From NCBI RefSeq assembly GCF_963675165.1, contig NC_087384.1, forward strand, positions 2,936,501-3,000,500: a stretch of DNA of 64,000 nt. The letters run 5' to 3'. Positions within the stretch are counted from its first letter, which is position 1. The number at the start of each line of letters is the position of its first letter. Position numbers and translations under genes: made by a program. The notes beneath the pieces were generated by a model. It searched no databases, was not told the origin of the DNA, and was given only the letters and a program-made list of their open reading frames with translations. This document shows, one piece after another, positions 44,308-56,527 of the stretch. This DNA is from Halichondria panicea (Eukaryota; Porifera; Demospongiae; Suberitida; Halichondriidae).

Positions 44308-44478
44308 GACGGTTGCTATCACCAAAGGTGAATTATTGGTGTGAATTATTGGTGTGATTTCCACTGTGTAAACACGCACCAATAATTACGGCCAGTATTT
44401 AAGGTTCCGTTGTCACCCAAGAAAAAATCAAAGGTGCTCATTCAGTTGTTAGTGTAGTTAATTATTCATTGAAACTAT
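44308..44478. repeat. Dispersed repeat, copy at 44.3 kb
   Basis: Partner of 41568-41725; see its internal inversion and extra unit. It ends in TAGTTAATTATTCATTGAAACTA in both copies. Confidence 0.7.
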
Positions 44479-44479
44479 A

Positions 44480-45870
44480 ATTACCTCTACTTTTTTGAAA
44501 AAAGTAAAACATGCGAGAAGCATTAGCACAGCGCAGCTTGCAGCACTCGTTGCATCATTGTGTAATTTCTACTCTACTATATGAATGTGTAAGTCACATA
44601 ATTACACAGAAGCCAGCAGATCTAGAGGGGTTCTGTTTATTATGTTTATGCCTCGAGGTGTAGCCGCACGAGAAAGCTGACTGTGTGTGTGTCTGTGTCC
44701 AACTGTAACTGCTGACCAGGACTCAAGCAAATAATTGATTGGGTCCTCAACAAGCAAAACCACAGAAAAAAGTCTAGCAGGTGGGCTGCTCAAGCAAAAC
44801 TACAGCTGTAACTTCTAGCAGCCGCGTATGTTGCATTGCCATTAGTATAATTAGCAATTAATTAGCAAGACTCGGATTGAAGTCGATGTTTTAGCTATTT
44901 GTGCTGTGATGTTGAGATGTTGAGCACGGTGATCTGTTACCTGAAGTGAATATCGGTGACATTATCAAAAACCCATAGTGCCCTTCAGTGAGTTTTTTTA
45001 TATAGGTTTGTTGACCGAGCCAGAAGTTGAAGGCCGATGCTGAAGGCCGATGCCACCGTCGCAGCACACCCGGAGAAAGTTTTTGAAGGAGTAAAGCCAT
45101 AGTAAAGTGTCTCGGGAGTTGTTGTGTATTGATGTTTGATACAAATGTCCGTCTTGTTGAATTTGGACCGTCTGAAATGATTGAATTTGAATTTCGTATC
45201 AAGGAAAGGAAAGCTGATGTGATGCGTTTCGTTTGAGGTCCGTGATTCTGTATCTTCTTTTGTTGAATCCATAATAAATGATGTTCACTGTGCATGACCT
45301 GCTCATTCACAACAATACCTGAAGAATACCTGCTCAGTCAAACTTCCAGGTGTTCATCTGCATCGTACCTCGCTGTGTGCTGTGCAAAGAACTCTCGAGT
45401 CCAACTTTGCGTGGGTTTTAATGCTGCACGTCGTAGACTATTTCAAATGCCTCTTGTGAGTATGGTTGTTGGAGACCCGCACATCACAGTCATACCTAAT
45501 GGAGTGTCAACAAGGTGTGAACTATACTGCTATCCAACAACTACTTACCTCACACATGTCCCAGGTAAAAAGTCAATCATCTCTAACCAAAGAAGCCTTA
45601 AGAAACATACTATCCCCTACCAGAGAAAAGGAGAAAAAGGAGTATACCGCCTTTGTTGCTGGAAATTTTTTTACGTACTGGGCAAATTGGTCACCCGGGT
45701 GGTTTTTGAGCACGTGAGTGCAGGGTCGCGTGAGTGTCTTGTCAAGCAGAGTGTCTTGTCAAGTACAGTCCCTGTCAGCACTGTCAGCACCATACGGGTG
45801 CAGTGTAAACGATGTAGGCTCTCCAGCCTAACCTACGTGTCAGTGGACGAGGATTGTTTGCTGACATTGT
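44480..45870. other. No certain gene
   Basis: A 197-residue frame (45294-45887, plus) overlaps three other long frames (45466-45717 plus, 45310-44891 and 45272-44985 minus). None has a recognisable domain. The end of the plus frame runs into a DIRS-type RT, so some of it may be decayed upstream pol. Small duplications such as TGAAGGCCGATGC (45029-45053) and GTGTCTTGTCAAG (about 45734-45760) disturb any frame. Confidence 0.3.
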
Positions 45871-45879
45871 TTGCTGACA

Positions 45880-46800
45880 TTGGCTAAGATAGACATCAGA
45901 CAGGCTTACCATAATGTGCCCATACACCCAGAGAGTGAACTGGAAAGAGACGATCAACGTATTAACATTCGGGATGCGGTCAGCTCCTTCACACGGCGAC
46001 AGACGCACTGCAATGGGGCCGGAGCACTATTCCACTAGACGCGCTAGGCCAACCTCGCAACAATCAGGCAGAAAGAAGACAAGTCCGTAGGCCCAACAAC
46101 CATTCCTTGGTATTGAATTGGACTCGGTGGGTCTGCCTCCCAGTAGAAAGATAGATACTGAAAACATGGAGGGGGGTGGGGTCGCAAAGCCGGTAAAAAA
46201 AGAGAATTGCTGTCTCTGATCGGATCACTCCAGCTTGCGTCAAAAGCAGTTTGCCAAGGAAGGAGCTTCCTTCGCAGGCTGATTGATTTGTCCATGGCCA
46301 GGAAAGGTTTAAACAAATCAGCCCTTCGCTGGTGGTGCGAATTTATGTTATGCTATGTAGGTTCGGCAGATTGAACCCTACTATCCTACTATCTGGGTCA
46401 CTTCAGACGCATCAGGCTGTAGGCTGTGGGGCATATGGGGAAGAAGCAATTTCAATGGCCGCTCACATCACCATCAAGGAATTGATCCCCGTTGTCTTTG
46501 CAGCAGGAATTCAGTACGATTTGCAATCCTCAGATCAGGGATGAGTAAAGATGAACTCATTATGCGGCATTTATCACAGCTCGTTTTAACTTTGTAGTCT
46601 CCGCTGATGTGGAGCAGATGCACTTTCAAGGGACAATGCTATCCTATTTCATTCTCTCCACCCACAGGCTCTACCCCAGGCAACCCCTGCATTAGTGGAG
46701 CTGCTCTTGCTAACCAAACCATAGATAGTGTAGTAAGAGGGATTGGAAACGGACCGCGATTGTCGGCCAGTCTAGGCTGCGCAGGAAGTTAATTCACTGC
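45880..46800 (+). pseudogene. DIRS-type RT and RNase H, degenerate
   Basis: Beginning at about 45885, KIDIRQAYHNVPIHPE is the first aspartate region of RT. About 46190-46310 reads GKKRELLSLIGSLQLASKAV, then GRSFLRRLIDLSMARKG and WWCEF, the connection to RNase H in DIRS/Ngaro pol. About 46395-46530 carries the RNase H start (VTSDASG in one frame; AAHITIKELIPVVFAA in the next), and about 46590-46625 reads ARFNFVVSADVEQMHF. The YxDD strand is missing, and at least four frame changes or deletions are present. The recombinase of such an element is not adjacent; a separate remnant is at 26.9 kb. Confidence 0.6.
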
Positions 46801-48324
46801 ACCGGAAGCTAATAATAGTTTCTTCACCTTGGGATGGCAGCACAGATTACAGAGCAGACAGACAGCACATGAGACCTTGATAAGAGCTAGAGCTAAAGAG
46901 CAGTGATGAGCATCGAAGGTATAAGTCCAAAATACCAGTCTACATTTGTATAGCTAGCTTGCTTGTCCATTTTAATATTTGTCCCTTTTAATACAGAGAA
47001 CCTTTTAATACAGAGAAACACTCTACTGAGGTCGAGAGAAGCCACTAAGCCTCTGTTTGTGAAGACGAAGGATTCAAGATATTTAGCAGTGCCAGCATCA
47101 TGTAACTGCACTGACTTTGAGCAACAAAGTTGTAGCTATGATTAGCTATGAATGGATGATTTACAAAGGAAATACAATTTAATAGCTATCACTTTAGCGT
47201 ATTGTGTATTCACACTCTTATACTCTTTAATAGTGTATATAGTTGATTCGATTTATAATTATAATTATGGTTGTTTGATCACACGTAAAAAAAATAATTA
47301 TGTGCTTATGTGCATCAAATAGAAATGTAGTTAAACACTTCGAGAGGGTTCTAGCCGATTTGCTCACTCAGAAAGGCACTTGCATCAGGGAGGATGAACA
47401 GGTCTCCTACCATGTCAATGAATGATTTGACTGCAAAGGGGCGAGGGGAGTTTTAGGTTTACAATACACACTGTATATATACGTACCTGACTCAGACTGT
47501 GAACTTCAGTCCTTGTGGCATCACTACAGCATCTTGTTGCAGCCAGTGCACTTAGCTCCTTACGGCTAGAAACCGATTTTTCCCAGTGTCCCAGTCGTCC
47601 AGGTATTCATTCTCCAACCCTATAGTATAATATATATCACCTATGGGCAAGTAAACAAGACGGTAGTAACATAATAAGTAGTAAAATAATAACGTATGAC
47701 TAGTATATACATGTACATACGTCAATTTGTAATTATACATGTAGACTAAACATCACAGCTACTGCCAAAATAAGGCTTTGTTCAGTCAAATGAAGGTGTC
47801 TATTGCACAATATACAGCACTCACTATAATATAATATAAAGGCATTTAGAAATACTCACGACAAATTATATGCCAAAGAGAGGTACGGAAAAGTGGACAT
47901 AAATTTAGGTCAATTTGTCATTTTATCACCATGTTGTGAACTTTTCTTAGTACTTAGCAGGGCCAACTCAACACCATTTCATTCCTTACCTAATTCTCTA
48001 TCAACAACATCATCAATCTTTAATATTGCTTGTATAACAAAAAGATATAGGTACAGAAAGTCATTCCAGTTTGAAAATGCCGCCAATTTCTGATATAGGA
48101 CTGGTAAATAAGGTCCCAATAAATAATGAGGCTCTTAGTTTTAGTGCTTACCTTTGTCCTAGAACAGGAGAAAACCTTGTCTTTGTATCTCTGGACGGGC
48201 GTGATTTAGCGCTTATAGCTGTGTTATGCGCAGCCTGGATTGTCCACAAGGCCCCAAGTTCATTACATTGCATTGATAAGCCCACGTGATCCCGTTTCCA
48301 ATCCCTCTTACTACACTATCTATG
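46720..48324. repeat. 33-base perfect inverted repeat, 1.6 kb apart
   Basis: CATAGATAGTGTAGTAAGAG and 13 further bases (46720-46752) are exactly reversed at 48292-48324. A related sequence in the same reversed direction is at about 61092-61122. The pair could be the ends of an element of about 1.6 kb inserted in or beside the DIRS-type remnant, but I see no target duplication and no transposase between. The interior holds only short frames (for example 46963-47145 and 48071-48289). Confidence 0.45.
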
Positions 48325-48619
48325 ACTAAACCAGACTGGGCATGTGGAGTTCTATTTTCGAAATTCTTATGCTGCAGCTCAACTTTGTTATAGTAATGCA
48401 CCAAATCCCCACCCCCCTCACGGGGTTACAAAGACACTCCCCCAGGGAACACCTCTTTGTACAAATGCATGTCCCCATAGCACTACAAACGACTCTCCCT
48501 CCACACCAGGGGATTCAACAATATTAATAAAAAGTATTAATGAAAAGAATGGTTCACAATGTGCACTTCTATACTACACTTCTATACTACACACCTACAC
48601 ACACAGTCAACGCTATCTG

Positions 48620-48810
48620 GCTCTGTCGAATGAAACCCATTTGTTACAATTGTCGCAGCCTATCCAATCCTGAATAGCGGTCGTCCATTGCTTGCCACAT
48701 ACACGACAGAGGTATACTTCTTTGCTATTGTCCCTAGGCTCAACCGGCTGCTTGGCAGCACGCTTCGCTTTTCTTGTTTCAGCAGCTCCTCTTCGTCTGT
48801 AATTAATCAA
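48620..48810 (-). pseudogene. PHD-finger-like fragment
   Basis: Minus frame 48810-48613: a basic linker (RRRGAAETRKAKRAAKQP) and then YLCRVCGKQWTTAIQDWIGC with CDNCNKWVSF. The spacing C-x2-C...W-x2-CD-x2-C-x2-W matches the first half of a PHD finger, as often found at the C-terminus of invertebrate transposon proteins. The second half is missing. Confidence 0.4.
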
Positions 48811-48829
48811 GTGAAGCTATATCAATCAC

Positions 48830-50370
48830 AGTCATTCATCTTTATAAAGGAACATATATTCCTTAAAGGTTCTCAGGATAAAAAACTTGGTCATTTTTTT
48901 AACTCTGTTTGGACAGTAAGAGAAAATCACTGTGTTCCTGGTTTTCCTGAAACCTGAAGCCTGAGTGTCTACACCCCACCCCCTATGCCAACAAAAACAG
49001 ACTTGGTACCCTGGTGGACCTTTGCCGGCTCTATCTGATTCTACGTTAAGGTCCCTTTTCATTGGCACTGTGTTAATGCAGAGTACTTGTTGACCGTCCA
49101 ATTGTTTTTCATGGATTTCATGGATTTCATTGATGAATGTGAATGTGAAGGTGCGTATGCGTTGAGTTAGACTAAATATCAACGGAAGAACCAGTGACAG
49201 TGGAGAATATCTTCACTGGTGCAGCTCCTCTCTCAGGTATATTAAGGACTGGGACCTTCCAGCTAACGATTTTTAATATGTTTTGTGCAGCTACTTATCT
49301 TTTTACTTCTAAAAACGGTGTTCTCTTAATTTCCGCTATGTCCTCCCAGCGGAAATGTCTGCATGAGCAGCTATCCAGAATTTGTACACACAAAAATCGT
49401 GGGCGTGGCTGCGTTTTAGCAATAATTGAAGCACCTGTGAATTTCGCCTTAGGTTACCATTTAACTGCACCAGCTATGAACAGTTGTTATTCTTTCTTTT
49501 AAAGGCCTTTTAAAGGCCTCTTGTTTAATGTATTGCAGTGTTCATCGTATTGCAGTGTTCATCGTAATAAATAATAGTTCAGAACAAATAATTATTTCTG
49601 GCCTCTGTGTTCCTCACAATTTTGTAATACAAATGTGGTCACGCACAAAGCTAACAGTTTTAATGTAGATATCAATTACGAGCTTTGTTCAAGAGGTGTC
49701 TCTGGTGCTACAGTACTACCTCTTCCGTGGGGAATAGTCTGGGTGGGGAATAGTCTGGGTTCCCCTAACCTATATCAAACAGTAAAATAATAAATTATGT
49801 GTTATTGGACCGATCCATATTTGCACCTAAAATCATGACAACGAACTCCGTCAACCAAAGCAGATATTGAGGACGCACTCTCGAATTGCTGCAAACACAA
49901 ACACACGTAGTGGAGTGAATTCGGTTGTCTACACACAGGATATTTGATTCTTCCATTTGATTAAATATAAGTAGACAGGCATATAAGTAGACAGGCACTG
50001 ATCTTTGGGCCAGCAATGAAGCCACATCCATGCATAGCTATCATGTAGTCTGAAACCTGAACATGGTACCCCGTATAACTGAATGAAAATGCTGCAAATA
50101 GACAATAAGGCGACTGTATCCCCATGAACCACTGTTTACGAATGGTACAAGTATCATAATTATAATAACCATATAGTTATAATAACCGTAATCATAGCGA
50201 GTAATTTTCGTTGGAGCAAATTTTTGTACAATTTTGAACACATTAAATGTTTGTACAATACTAGCCAACCCCCTCACTAGAGGACCACCGTTTGCGCGTG
50301 GATTCAATAGTAAATTTTTTTTAGCAAAACGATGGTCACCCACGTGGCTAGGCTCATACGAGGAGCACTG
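48830..50370. other. No gene recognised
   Basis: Frames on both strands (for example 49182-48832 minus and 49194-49502 plus) lack known domains. A palindromic TTTAAAGGCCTTTTAAAGGCC is at 49499-49519, and a decayed piece of the TACCGTATAGCG MITE lies at about 50185-50225. Confidence 0.35.
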
Positions 50371-50379
50371 AGATGGCAT

Positions 50380-50500
50380 CAAACAAGCGCAAGGTAGACT
50401 TGCCAGAGCCGGTTGGTACTGACAGAAGAACACTACCACAGTACAAAAGAAGACCTTCAACCGTGAGCAAGAGCAGAAGAGCCATGATGACATTGATGAT
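50380..50500 (-). pseudogene. Possible helicase P-loop scrap
   Basis: The minus frame reads LLYCGSVLLSVPTGSGKSTL. PTGSGKS is the form of Walker A motif found in RecQ-type and other superfamily 2 helicases. Only this motif is visible; no motif II was found. This could be chance. Confidence 0.2.
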
Positions 50501-50778
50501 GACATTATGACTAGGTATCTCGACCCCCAAGATCTTTAGGGGCAATTGCATACCGGGAAATTGCATACCAGGCCGCCAGAGGTGTGACCTTCTACCGAAT
50601 ATGTACGTCGTTTCAAAGTTTTCAGCCTATTCTTGACTGTGATTGATGATACACTGTGATTGATGATACTGAACAAGGTGGCCACAGTAAGGAAACTGCT
50701 GACTTCATCCACCAAAATGAGACATTCGGCGTCTAAGATATTTGAGGCAAAAGGAATTTGAAATCATAACATAAGATT

Positions 50779-51820
50779 CCTTTAACCGCCACGGGCCACG
50801 ATCGTGGCCCGCAATTTTGTGAAATTCTAATTCTGCGATACTTAGGAAGTAGCTCGAACTACCCTGTATAGAGGAAGAGCTGTAGAATCACAATGTTAAA
50901 ATTTCATTAGCATCTTACCGCACGAAGTTTATAGCTATGGCTAGGTTGTTTACTTGTGCCGATGTGCTTGAACAGCGATGTCTCCTCTGGTGATGACTGT
51001 GCCTATGAAGGAGAGGGGATAGTAGGATACCTCCCAAAGGCATGCCAGACGCTGATGAACTGAGGTCAGGACATGCATGACATGGAGCTAGCACTATGGA
51101 CCAGGACGGTGAAAGACGGCTCACTGTGTGACTCTGGTAAGTAGTATAGTATAGCTAGAATATCAGTAGTGTAAGTATAGTAGTATAGCTAAAGAATTAG
51201 CTATGTGAGCTTGTAAATTTCATAGATCGTTCACCGAGCTCTCTGATGTCAACAGTATCAGGGGGTGGACCGTCTGATGGAAGTGGGTCACTGTCCAACG
51301 ATGACGGAGATGAACTTCCTGATGACAAAAGTGTGTCATCGGGTGATGGACTGTCCGGCGACGATGAAAGTTTGTTGATGTCTGACGTACTTTGCAGTTC
51401 TAAAGAGATACCTGGTATTACACCCACACTAGCTGTGCAGTTCTAAAGAGATACCTGGTGCTGATGGTTATACAATGTATACCAGAGGCGATGGTACACC
51501 TTATCAAAACAACCAAACGATACCCACGATGTACCTCCATTGTTATAATAATATAGTAATACATGTACGTATTGTACTTCAAATTGATATATTCATATGA
51601 TGTGAAAATCAAGCTGTTTATACCACATGATAGTAAAAAAAAAATTTTTGGCCGGGCATTTAAAATGATAAAAACGGGTGGGCGTAATAACCATGGTTGG
51701 TATGGCAACACATGTTGCACCATTTTATTCCTTGTTGTATGGGCATTCTATTTGTATATGGTTGCTGGTATATGGTTGCTAGGCATTTTATTGCTCTGGA
51801 AACCCGATAGAGAATTAACA
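50779..51820 (+). mobile_element. piggyBac-like element, family 1, copy C, 3' truncated
   Basis: The left end CCTTTAACCGCCAC is followed by the intact palindrome GGGCCACGATCGTGGCCC (50794-50811). It retains MARLFTCADVLEQ-like coding (about 50937-50975) and the acidic segment SDGSGSLSNDDGDELPDDKS (about 51271-51330; the open frame is 51246-51446). It matches copy A through AAACCCGATAGAGAATT near 51817 but lacks the CCGACGGTTAAAGGG right terminus. Confidence 0.62.
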
Positions 51821-51829
51821 GACATATGC

Positions 51830-52360
51830 TTTTTTCTGGCTTGGCCATAATTATGCCTAATTGCGAGTAATCCAATTTGCTATTGATCTATGACTCCTAT
51901 GGCTCTAAGTGTAGGCTCTAAGTGTACTGTTCTTGGTTCCTGTTGAAGACTAAGAATGTCTACCGCTGCAGTGAGTTAAATCCAACCATGGTGAGTGTAT
52001 ACATTTGTAATTATATCATCTTTAGCATAACTAGTGTCGATCTACTCTTGCTAGTGTACAGTGTACAGTGTCATAATTATAGCTGTTTGCCTATACGCAT
52101 TGTTTTTTGTGTATAATGCTATACTCTACGAACATCCTTTTTTTTTTTTTTTTTTTTTAGGGGGCGTGAAAGCTCTCCATCTCGGGGCTAAGAAAAAATT
52201 ACATTGTACAAAAGAAGGAGCAGTCAAGAATAAAAACAAAGCGAATATATATATCATAAGTAGTTCATAAGTAGTTCATAGAGGAATTATGTATTCAGGG
52301 GGGGGATGCGCCCCTCCTGAGATACAAGGTTGATATTGTCCATGTACACTGGTCTGTGTA
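51830..52360. other. No gene recognised; long poly-T
   Basis: A run of about 21 T at 52138-52159 precedes AGGGGGCGTGAAAG, resembling an acceptor site or the reverse of a poly-A tail. A second G run is at 52300-52306. Confidence 0.4.
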
Positions 52361-52364
52361 ACGA

Positions 52365-52710
52365 TGAGCGGCTTCCTCGAATGCACATTATTGCAGAGCG
52401 GATTGATGCAAAAGATAGCCTGCATCTAAGCCATCCCACATCTAAGCCACCCATCTAAGCCATCCCATTACAGCTGGGTAGGGATTTTGTCTTTTCGAGG
52501 ATAACAAATCAGCGAGCCTCTTGTAGAAGTCATTCCTCCCCAGGTTGAGAGGACTAAGGGTGTGAAGACTCCCCGCTCGATTTCTCTGACCCTTTGTCCG
52601 TATTCCCTCTTTTTTGCTTGCTCGTGTCTCCTGTAGGCATCTCCGGAACGGTTGCTAGGTGCATTAGGGTAGAATACCCTTACATCAAAAAATGCATCTT
52701 CAAAAAACAT
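52365..52710 (-). pseudogene. C-terminal part of a non-LTR-type RT protein
   Basis: Minus frame 52710-52468: [14 protein letters not shown], then [20 protein letters not shown], then [15 protein letters not shown]. After a frame change WLRCRLSFASIRSAIMC-like sequence follows to about 52365. This block follows the RT domain in the same kind of protein whose RT remains at 12.5-13.9 kb; the DVRV strand and following basic helix resemble a nuclease fold, but that is inference. CATCTAAGCCACCC is duplicated near 52440-52456 at the break. Confidence 0.55.
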
Positions 52711-52714
52711 CCTT

Positions 52715-53870
52715 CATATCTTTTTCTTATATATACATTTTCTTATATACACACACTAAGGGCCACCTTCGACTTGTAGTTCCCAAGAAAATTGATGAAC
52801 ACTGGCTAATGTAACGACTTCAATTTACTGTCTCGACAATGATAAAATGGGTCTGCGACACTCAAAAATTGATTAACGAACTATACTTGCAGAGAGTCTT
52901 CGACGCACAGTTTGTGGCAAACATACATCATACGCAAGAAAATCGATAAAACTCTGAACTTTACATGAACTTTACATGAACTATGATTATATAACAGTGA
53001 TACAGCAAAAATAGATGTGAATTTGGCACTTTTAATTTTGACAGCCGCCACGTCACAGTGACATGTTTATACGTGCAGTCAATTTCAATTTCGCTTTTAT
53101 TTATTATTACAACTATTTATTTATACGTCCTTTTTTTTTACTATTATACTTATTATTTTATTTCTAAACTACCATTACATCGTCACAATCATTATTTTTT
53201 ACACTGGTTCCACTATTTCTTGTCAGAGGAGGTACGACATCTGCGTGTCATCCGTGTGTGTTTAACACACATTCCTGAACTGAACTTTCACCTAAGAAGA
53301 AATGTGTACCTCCTCTGATTTTTCCATTTCTAAACTACCCCACATGCTAAAGTTCATCATGTATGTCACACGATTCGTCGTAATAAATTATTCACTATGC
53401 AGTCAAGTCGCCAGTGTCACATTTCCGCAAAGGAAGTGTGCCACAATAAGAAAACGCATGTAACTAGTTTACTTCAGCTTCTTATATTTTCAACCCAAGT
53501 GCATTGTTAGTGACTGAAATCAAACAAAGAGTTCAAGACAAAATGGCGGATGGAAGGTACACGAGTGTAAAGATGGTCAAATATTTCTGTAACTAAAGGA
53601 AGGGCACAGGAAGGGCACAAACGAAAATCACTGGTACTGAAGGTAACAATGATAGTTATACATGGAAGACAAAAATGGCCCCAACGTTTTGACCCAAACA
53701 AATTTTGTGGTACGTTGTAGTAGTAGTAGTATGGGTATAGTAGAAGCACTTACTAAAAACTAATATTCATTGATGGTCATCTTTTACGAAACTGAAAGTC
53801 TCCTGTTTCAATACAGTCATCTTCAACATCTCCACTTTGAGAATGAACTGGGCCATCCTTTGTTAGTAAG
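52715..53870. other. No gene recognised; small inverted repeat
   Basis: GTCAGAGGAGGTAC (53223-53236) is reversed at 53305-53318 as GTACCTCCTCTGA. It is flanked on both sides by a direct repeat ATTTCTAAACTACC (53160 and 53324), suggesting a miniature inverted-repeat insertion. TACATGAACTTTACATGAACT is a tandem duplication near 52962. Confidence 0.4.
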
Positions 53871-53879
53871 TTTTCACAC

Positions 53880-55240
53880 GAAATGGTCCAGGCCCACATG
53901 ACCTAGACCCTTTAATGCTCTACGAGTGCTACATCCGGTTTTGCTGCCAGTCTTGTACTTTCTCTGGAATGTCCCATACCACTTGTAAGTTGTGTCACTT
54001 CTTGTCCATCCGTGTCCAGAGAGGACTGCATATAAATATGTATAGGGTTATATATGTATAGGGTTATATCAAATAAAATAAAGAGAATGACTTTACATCC
54101 TCAACTGCACTGTACCTGGTAAATCAATGTCGTTTTCTGTAACCTGTTTCCACCCATAGGCATCTTGTCCAGTGGAGCTTCTGTACTTGGTAAAACGTGT
54201 TCCTCGTTGTCTGCCCTTTCCCATACCATCCCATACCATCCCATACCATCTCTCGTCACCTCTCGTATTTTATTAAGCCATTGAGAGTGGTGTTGTAGTG
54301 CTCCCTGTATAGAGTTGTATAGAGCTTTGGGAGTATCTAGTTTGAAGCCAGAGTAGAGAGCCGGGTCGTTAGGTATGTTACCTATTAGGCATGCTGAAAT
54401 AAAGTGTCTAAGAACGTTCCTTTGCCTATGCCTTTGAAGAAAGAGATGTAATCACATCCAGTGCATGCGTCCAGTGCATGCGTACAGACTTTGTAATAGC
54501 TGCGGGCGCTCAGCACATGGGTCATTATTCAAAGCAGCTATAAAGTTATTCATGCTTAAGAATTTTGGGGATTCTTGTAGTATTCTTGCTGAGTTGGACA
54601 TATATTATGGTGGTGGTGTTTAGTTCAACTGTGCATATAGGCAAGCCAATCTGTGTCTGGACTGAAGATTAGCTTTTTATTCGCTGTAGAGTGAAACCAT
54701 ACACGTAAATCACCTTCATCTGCATTAGACCTTAGGTTTGGCTCAGGCTTCCTGAAGCTGTATGCTGTTTCTCTCACATTTGTAAACAGCTTTTGACCAT
54801 CTTTAAGAAAATCATCTGAAGCAATAAATGATGTCAGTTTTTTCTCTGCAGCCAAGCACTGATCTCCATTTGTGAAGAACTGGAGTCCATGAAGTAAACT
54901 CTATACACACGTGCTGAGAATCTGTTGCCTTGTCCCTTCTATGGGAGGTGTTTGGATCCCCTCTGGATCCCCTCTAATGGTGTCCATTGAGGAGGTAGTG
55001 TGTTAATTATGCTGAGTGGTACCTTTTTTGTAGGTAATGTGTTGTGCTGCACTTGTACGGAAAGCCTTTGTCATCTACTAGAGCCCTAGGCCATACACCC
55101 ATGTCATAACTATAACTGGCTTCATCGTATCCATGATGAGCTAGCCAAGTAATTTGGCGCTCTATCCCTTTAGTACTATACCTTTTGATGAGTTTACTTG
55201 AGCATGGTCAGTCGAGGCTAGTATCAGCTTTTCAGTCCAT
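53880..55240 (-). pseudogene. Uncharacterised transposon-type protein, broken
   Basis: Minus-strand pieces run in a consistent order. About 55200-55060 reads TWLAHHGYDEASYSYDMGVW and PRALVDDKGFPYK. 54900-54630 reads AEKKLTSFIASDDFLKDGQK, then DEGDLRVWFHS, then NKKLIFSPDTD. About 54400-54110 reads NIPNDPALYSGFKLDTPKAL and TRFTKYRSSTGQDAYGWK. The acidic pairs in DEGDLR and SPDTD recall PIN/FEN-type nuclease motifs; proteins with this pattern are repeated in sponge and cnidarian genomes, but I know no name for them. Frame changes coincide with duplications such as CCCATACCAT three times (54220-54249). Function unknown. Confidence 0.4.
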
Positions 55241-55336
55241 TATAGACCCTCGACGTGGGGACAAAGATAGTTAAAGCACCACACTAATGGGACCTTTCTT
55301 TTCTGCAATGGATAGACCAACATATCAACTTCTCAT

Positions 55337-55834
55337 TCATTTTGAAGATGGGGGATTTAGCGCACGGCTTAGTAAACCAGCTCTTCTCAACCTCATAAAC
55401 ACTTCCGAGAGGTGCTTGAGGTGATCCTCGAATGTATCGGACACTACAAGGATGTCATCCAAATAGACAAAACAGCTCGTTCCTTCCAGTCCAGCCAGTA
55501 TGGCCTGCATTAGTCGCTGAAAGGTCGCTGGGGCATTACAAAGTCCAAATGGCATTCTTGTGAATTCAAACAATCCTCGATGAGTCGTGAATGCAGACTT
55601 CTCGCGTGCCTCTTGGTCCAACTCTACTTGCCAATATCCTGAGGCGAGGTCTAAGGAAGAGAAATACTTGGCACCTCCTGCTGCGTCCAAAATATCATCA
55701 ATCCGGGGTAGAGGGTATACATCTCGTCTAGTGACAGCATTCAATCGGCGATAGTCGACACAAAACCTCTTGCTACCGTCCTTCTTGGGAACTATTACAA
55801 CGGGGCTGGCCCATGGGCTCATAGAGGGTTGCAC
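55337..55834 (-). pseudogene. Ty3/Gypsy reverse transcriptase, 3' truncated
   Basis: An open minus frame of 165 residues contains the RT palm and fingers: SPWASPVVIVPKKDGSKRFC, VDYRRLNAVTRRDVYPLPRI, FSSLDLASGYWQVEL with the first catalytic aspartate, RMPFGLCNAPATFQRLM and the active-site FVYLDDILV. It ends soon after, in the thumb, so RNase H and integrase are missing. The frame continues upstream in another register (56144-55884). The only lesions seen are the truncation and a frame change near 55850. Confidence 0.85.
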
Positions 55835-55883
55835 TACACCTTGCTTGCTCCTCCATCTCTTCTACCATTCGACTGATCGTTTC

Positions 55884-56527
55884 TCAGTGGATAAATGGGG
55901 TGCGATAGGGTTGTTGCTTTACTGGGTGGCTATCTCCGGTATCAATGCAATGGCGCACTACATTGGTGCAACCTAACTCGGCACCATTAAGGGCAAATAC
56001 ATCAGAGTAATCATAAAGCAATTGGGTAAGCTGAATTTGCTGTCCTTCCGAAAGGATCATGGAATCAATACCTAAGACAGTCTTAATTTGGTTCATACGT
56101 TCGGAGGTCTTAACAACGGTGTCTACAGATCTACAGATGCACATGTAGTATTAGTACAACAAACATCTCCGGGTTTCAAAACAGGCACAACGTCCAAAGG
56201 TTGTACACACCCTATCTCCATGCCCTCCAAAAGTTGAGTCGAGGCACCATGCACATTCACCATTGGGACTAGCATACAACCATCATCGTCAATAGTAATA
56301 AGGGACTCTTGGGAATACAAACCCTTAGGCTCAAGCTGACCATTACTTGGTTCAAACAAAACAGAACCTCCAGGTAGGGCATGTACATTGTCGATTTTGA
56401 CTCTCACAAAACTGCCTTTCAAGCTGGGTACTATAACACCTTTCACTAACCGCACAAACCGCACAATAGATATTTCAGGGTCAGGGTTACTTCTTGCTAT
56501 GAGGGATTGTCCATTAGGTCTCAACAA
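55884..56527 (-). pseudogene. Ty3/Gypsy protease-RT linker
   Basis: Two minus frames (56527-56123 and 56144-55884) connect protease to RT. They read RFVRLVKGVIVPSLKGSFVR and later LTQLLYDYSDVFALNGAELG, then HCIDTGDSHPVKQQPYRTP, the conserved lead-in to RT. A small duplication (CTACAGAT twice near 56121-56139) lies at the frame change. Confidence 0.7.

Noticed and set aside
45294-45887. 197-residue plus-strand frame
   Set aside because: Cysteine-rich but with no recognisable domain, overlapped by equally long frames in other registers, and containing exact duplications; kept only as part of an unannotated interval.
50041-50505. 154-residue minus-strand frame as a helicase gene
   Set aside because: The P-loop-like string is in a different frame (50566-50354), and no other helicase motif is seen; only a low-confidence scrap was listed.
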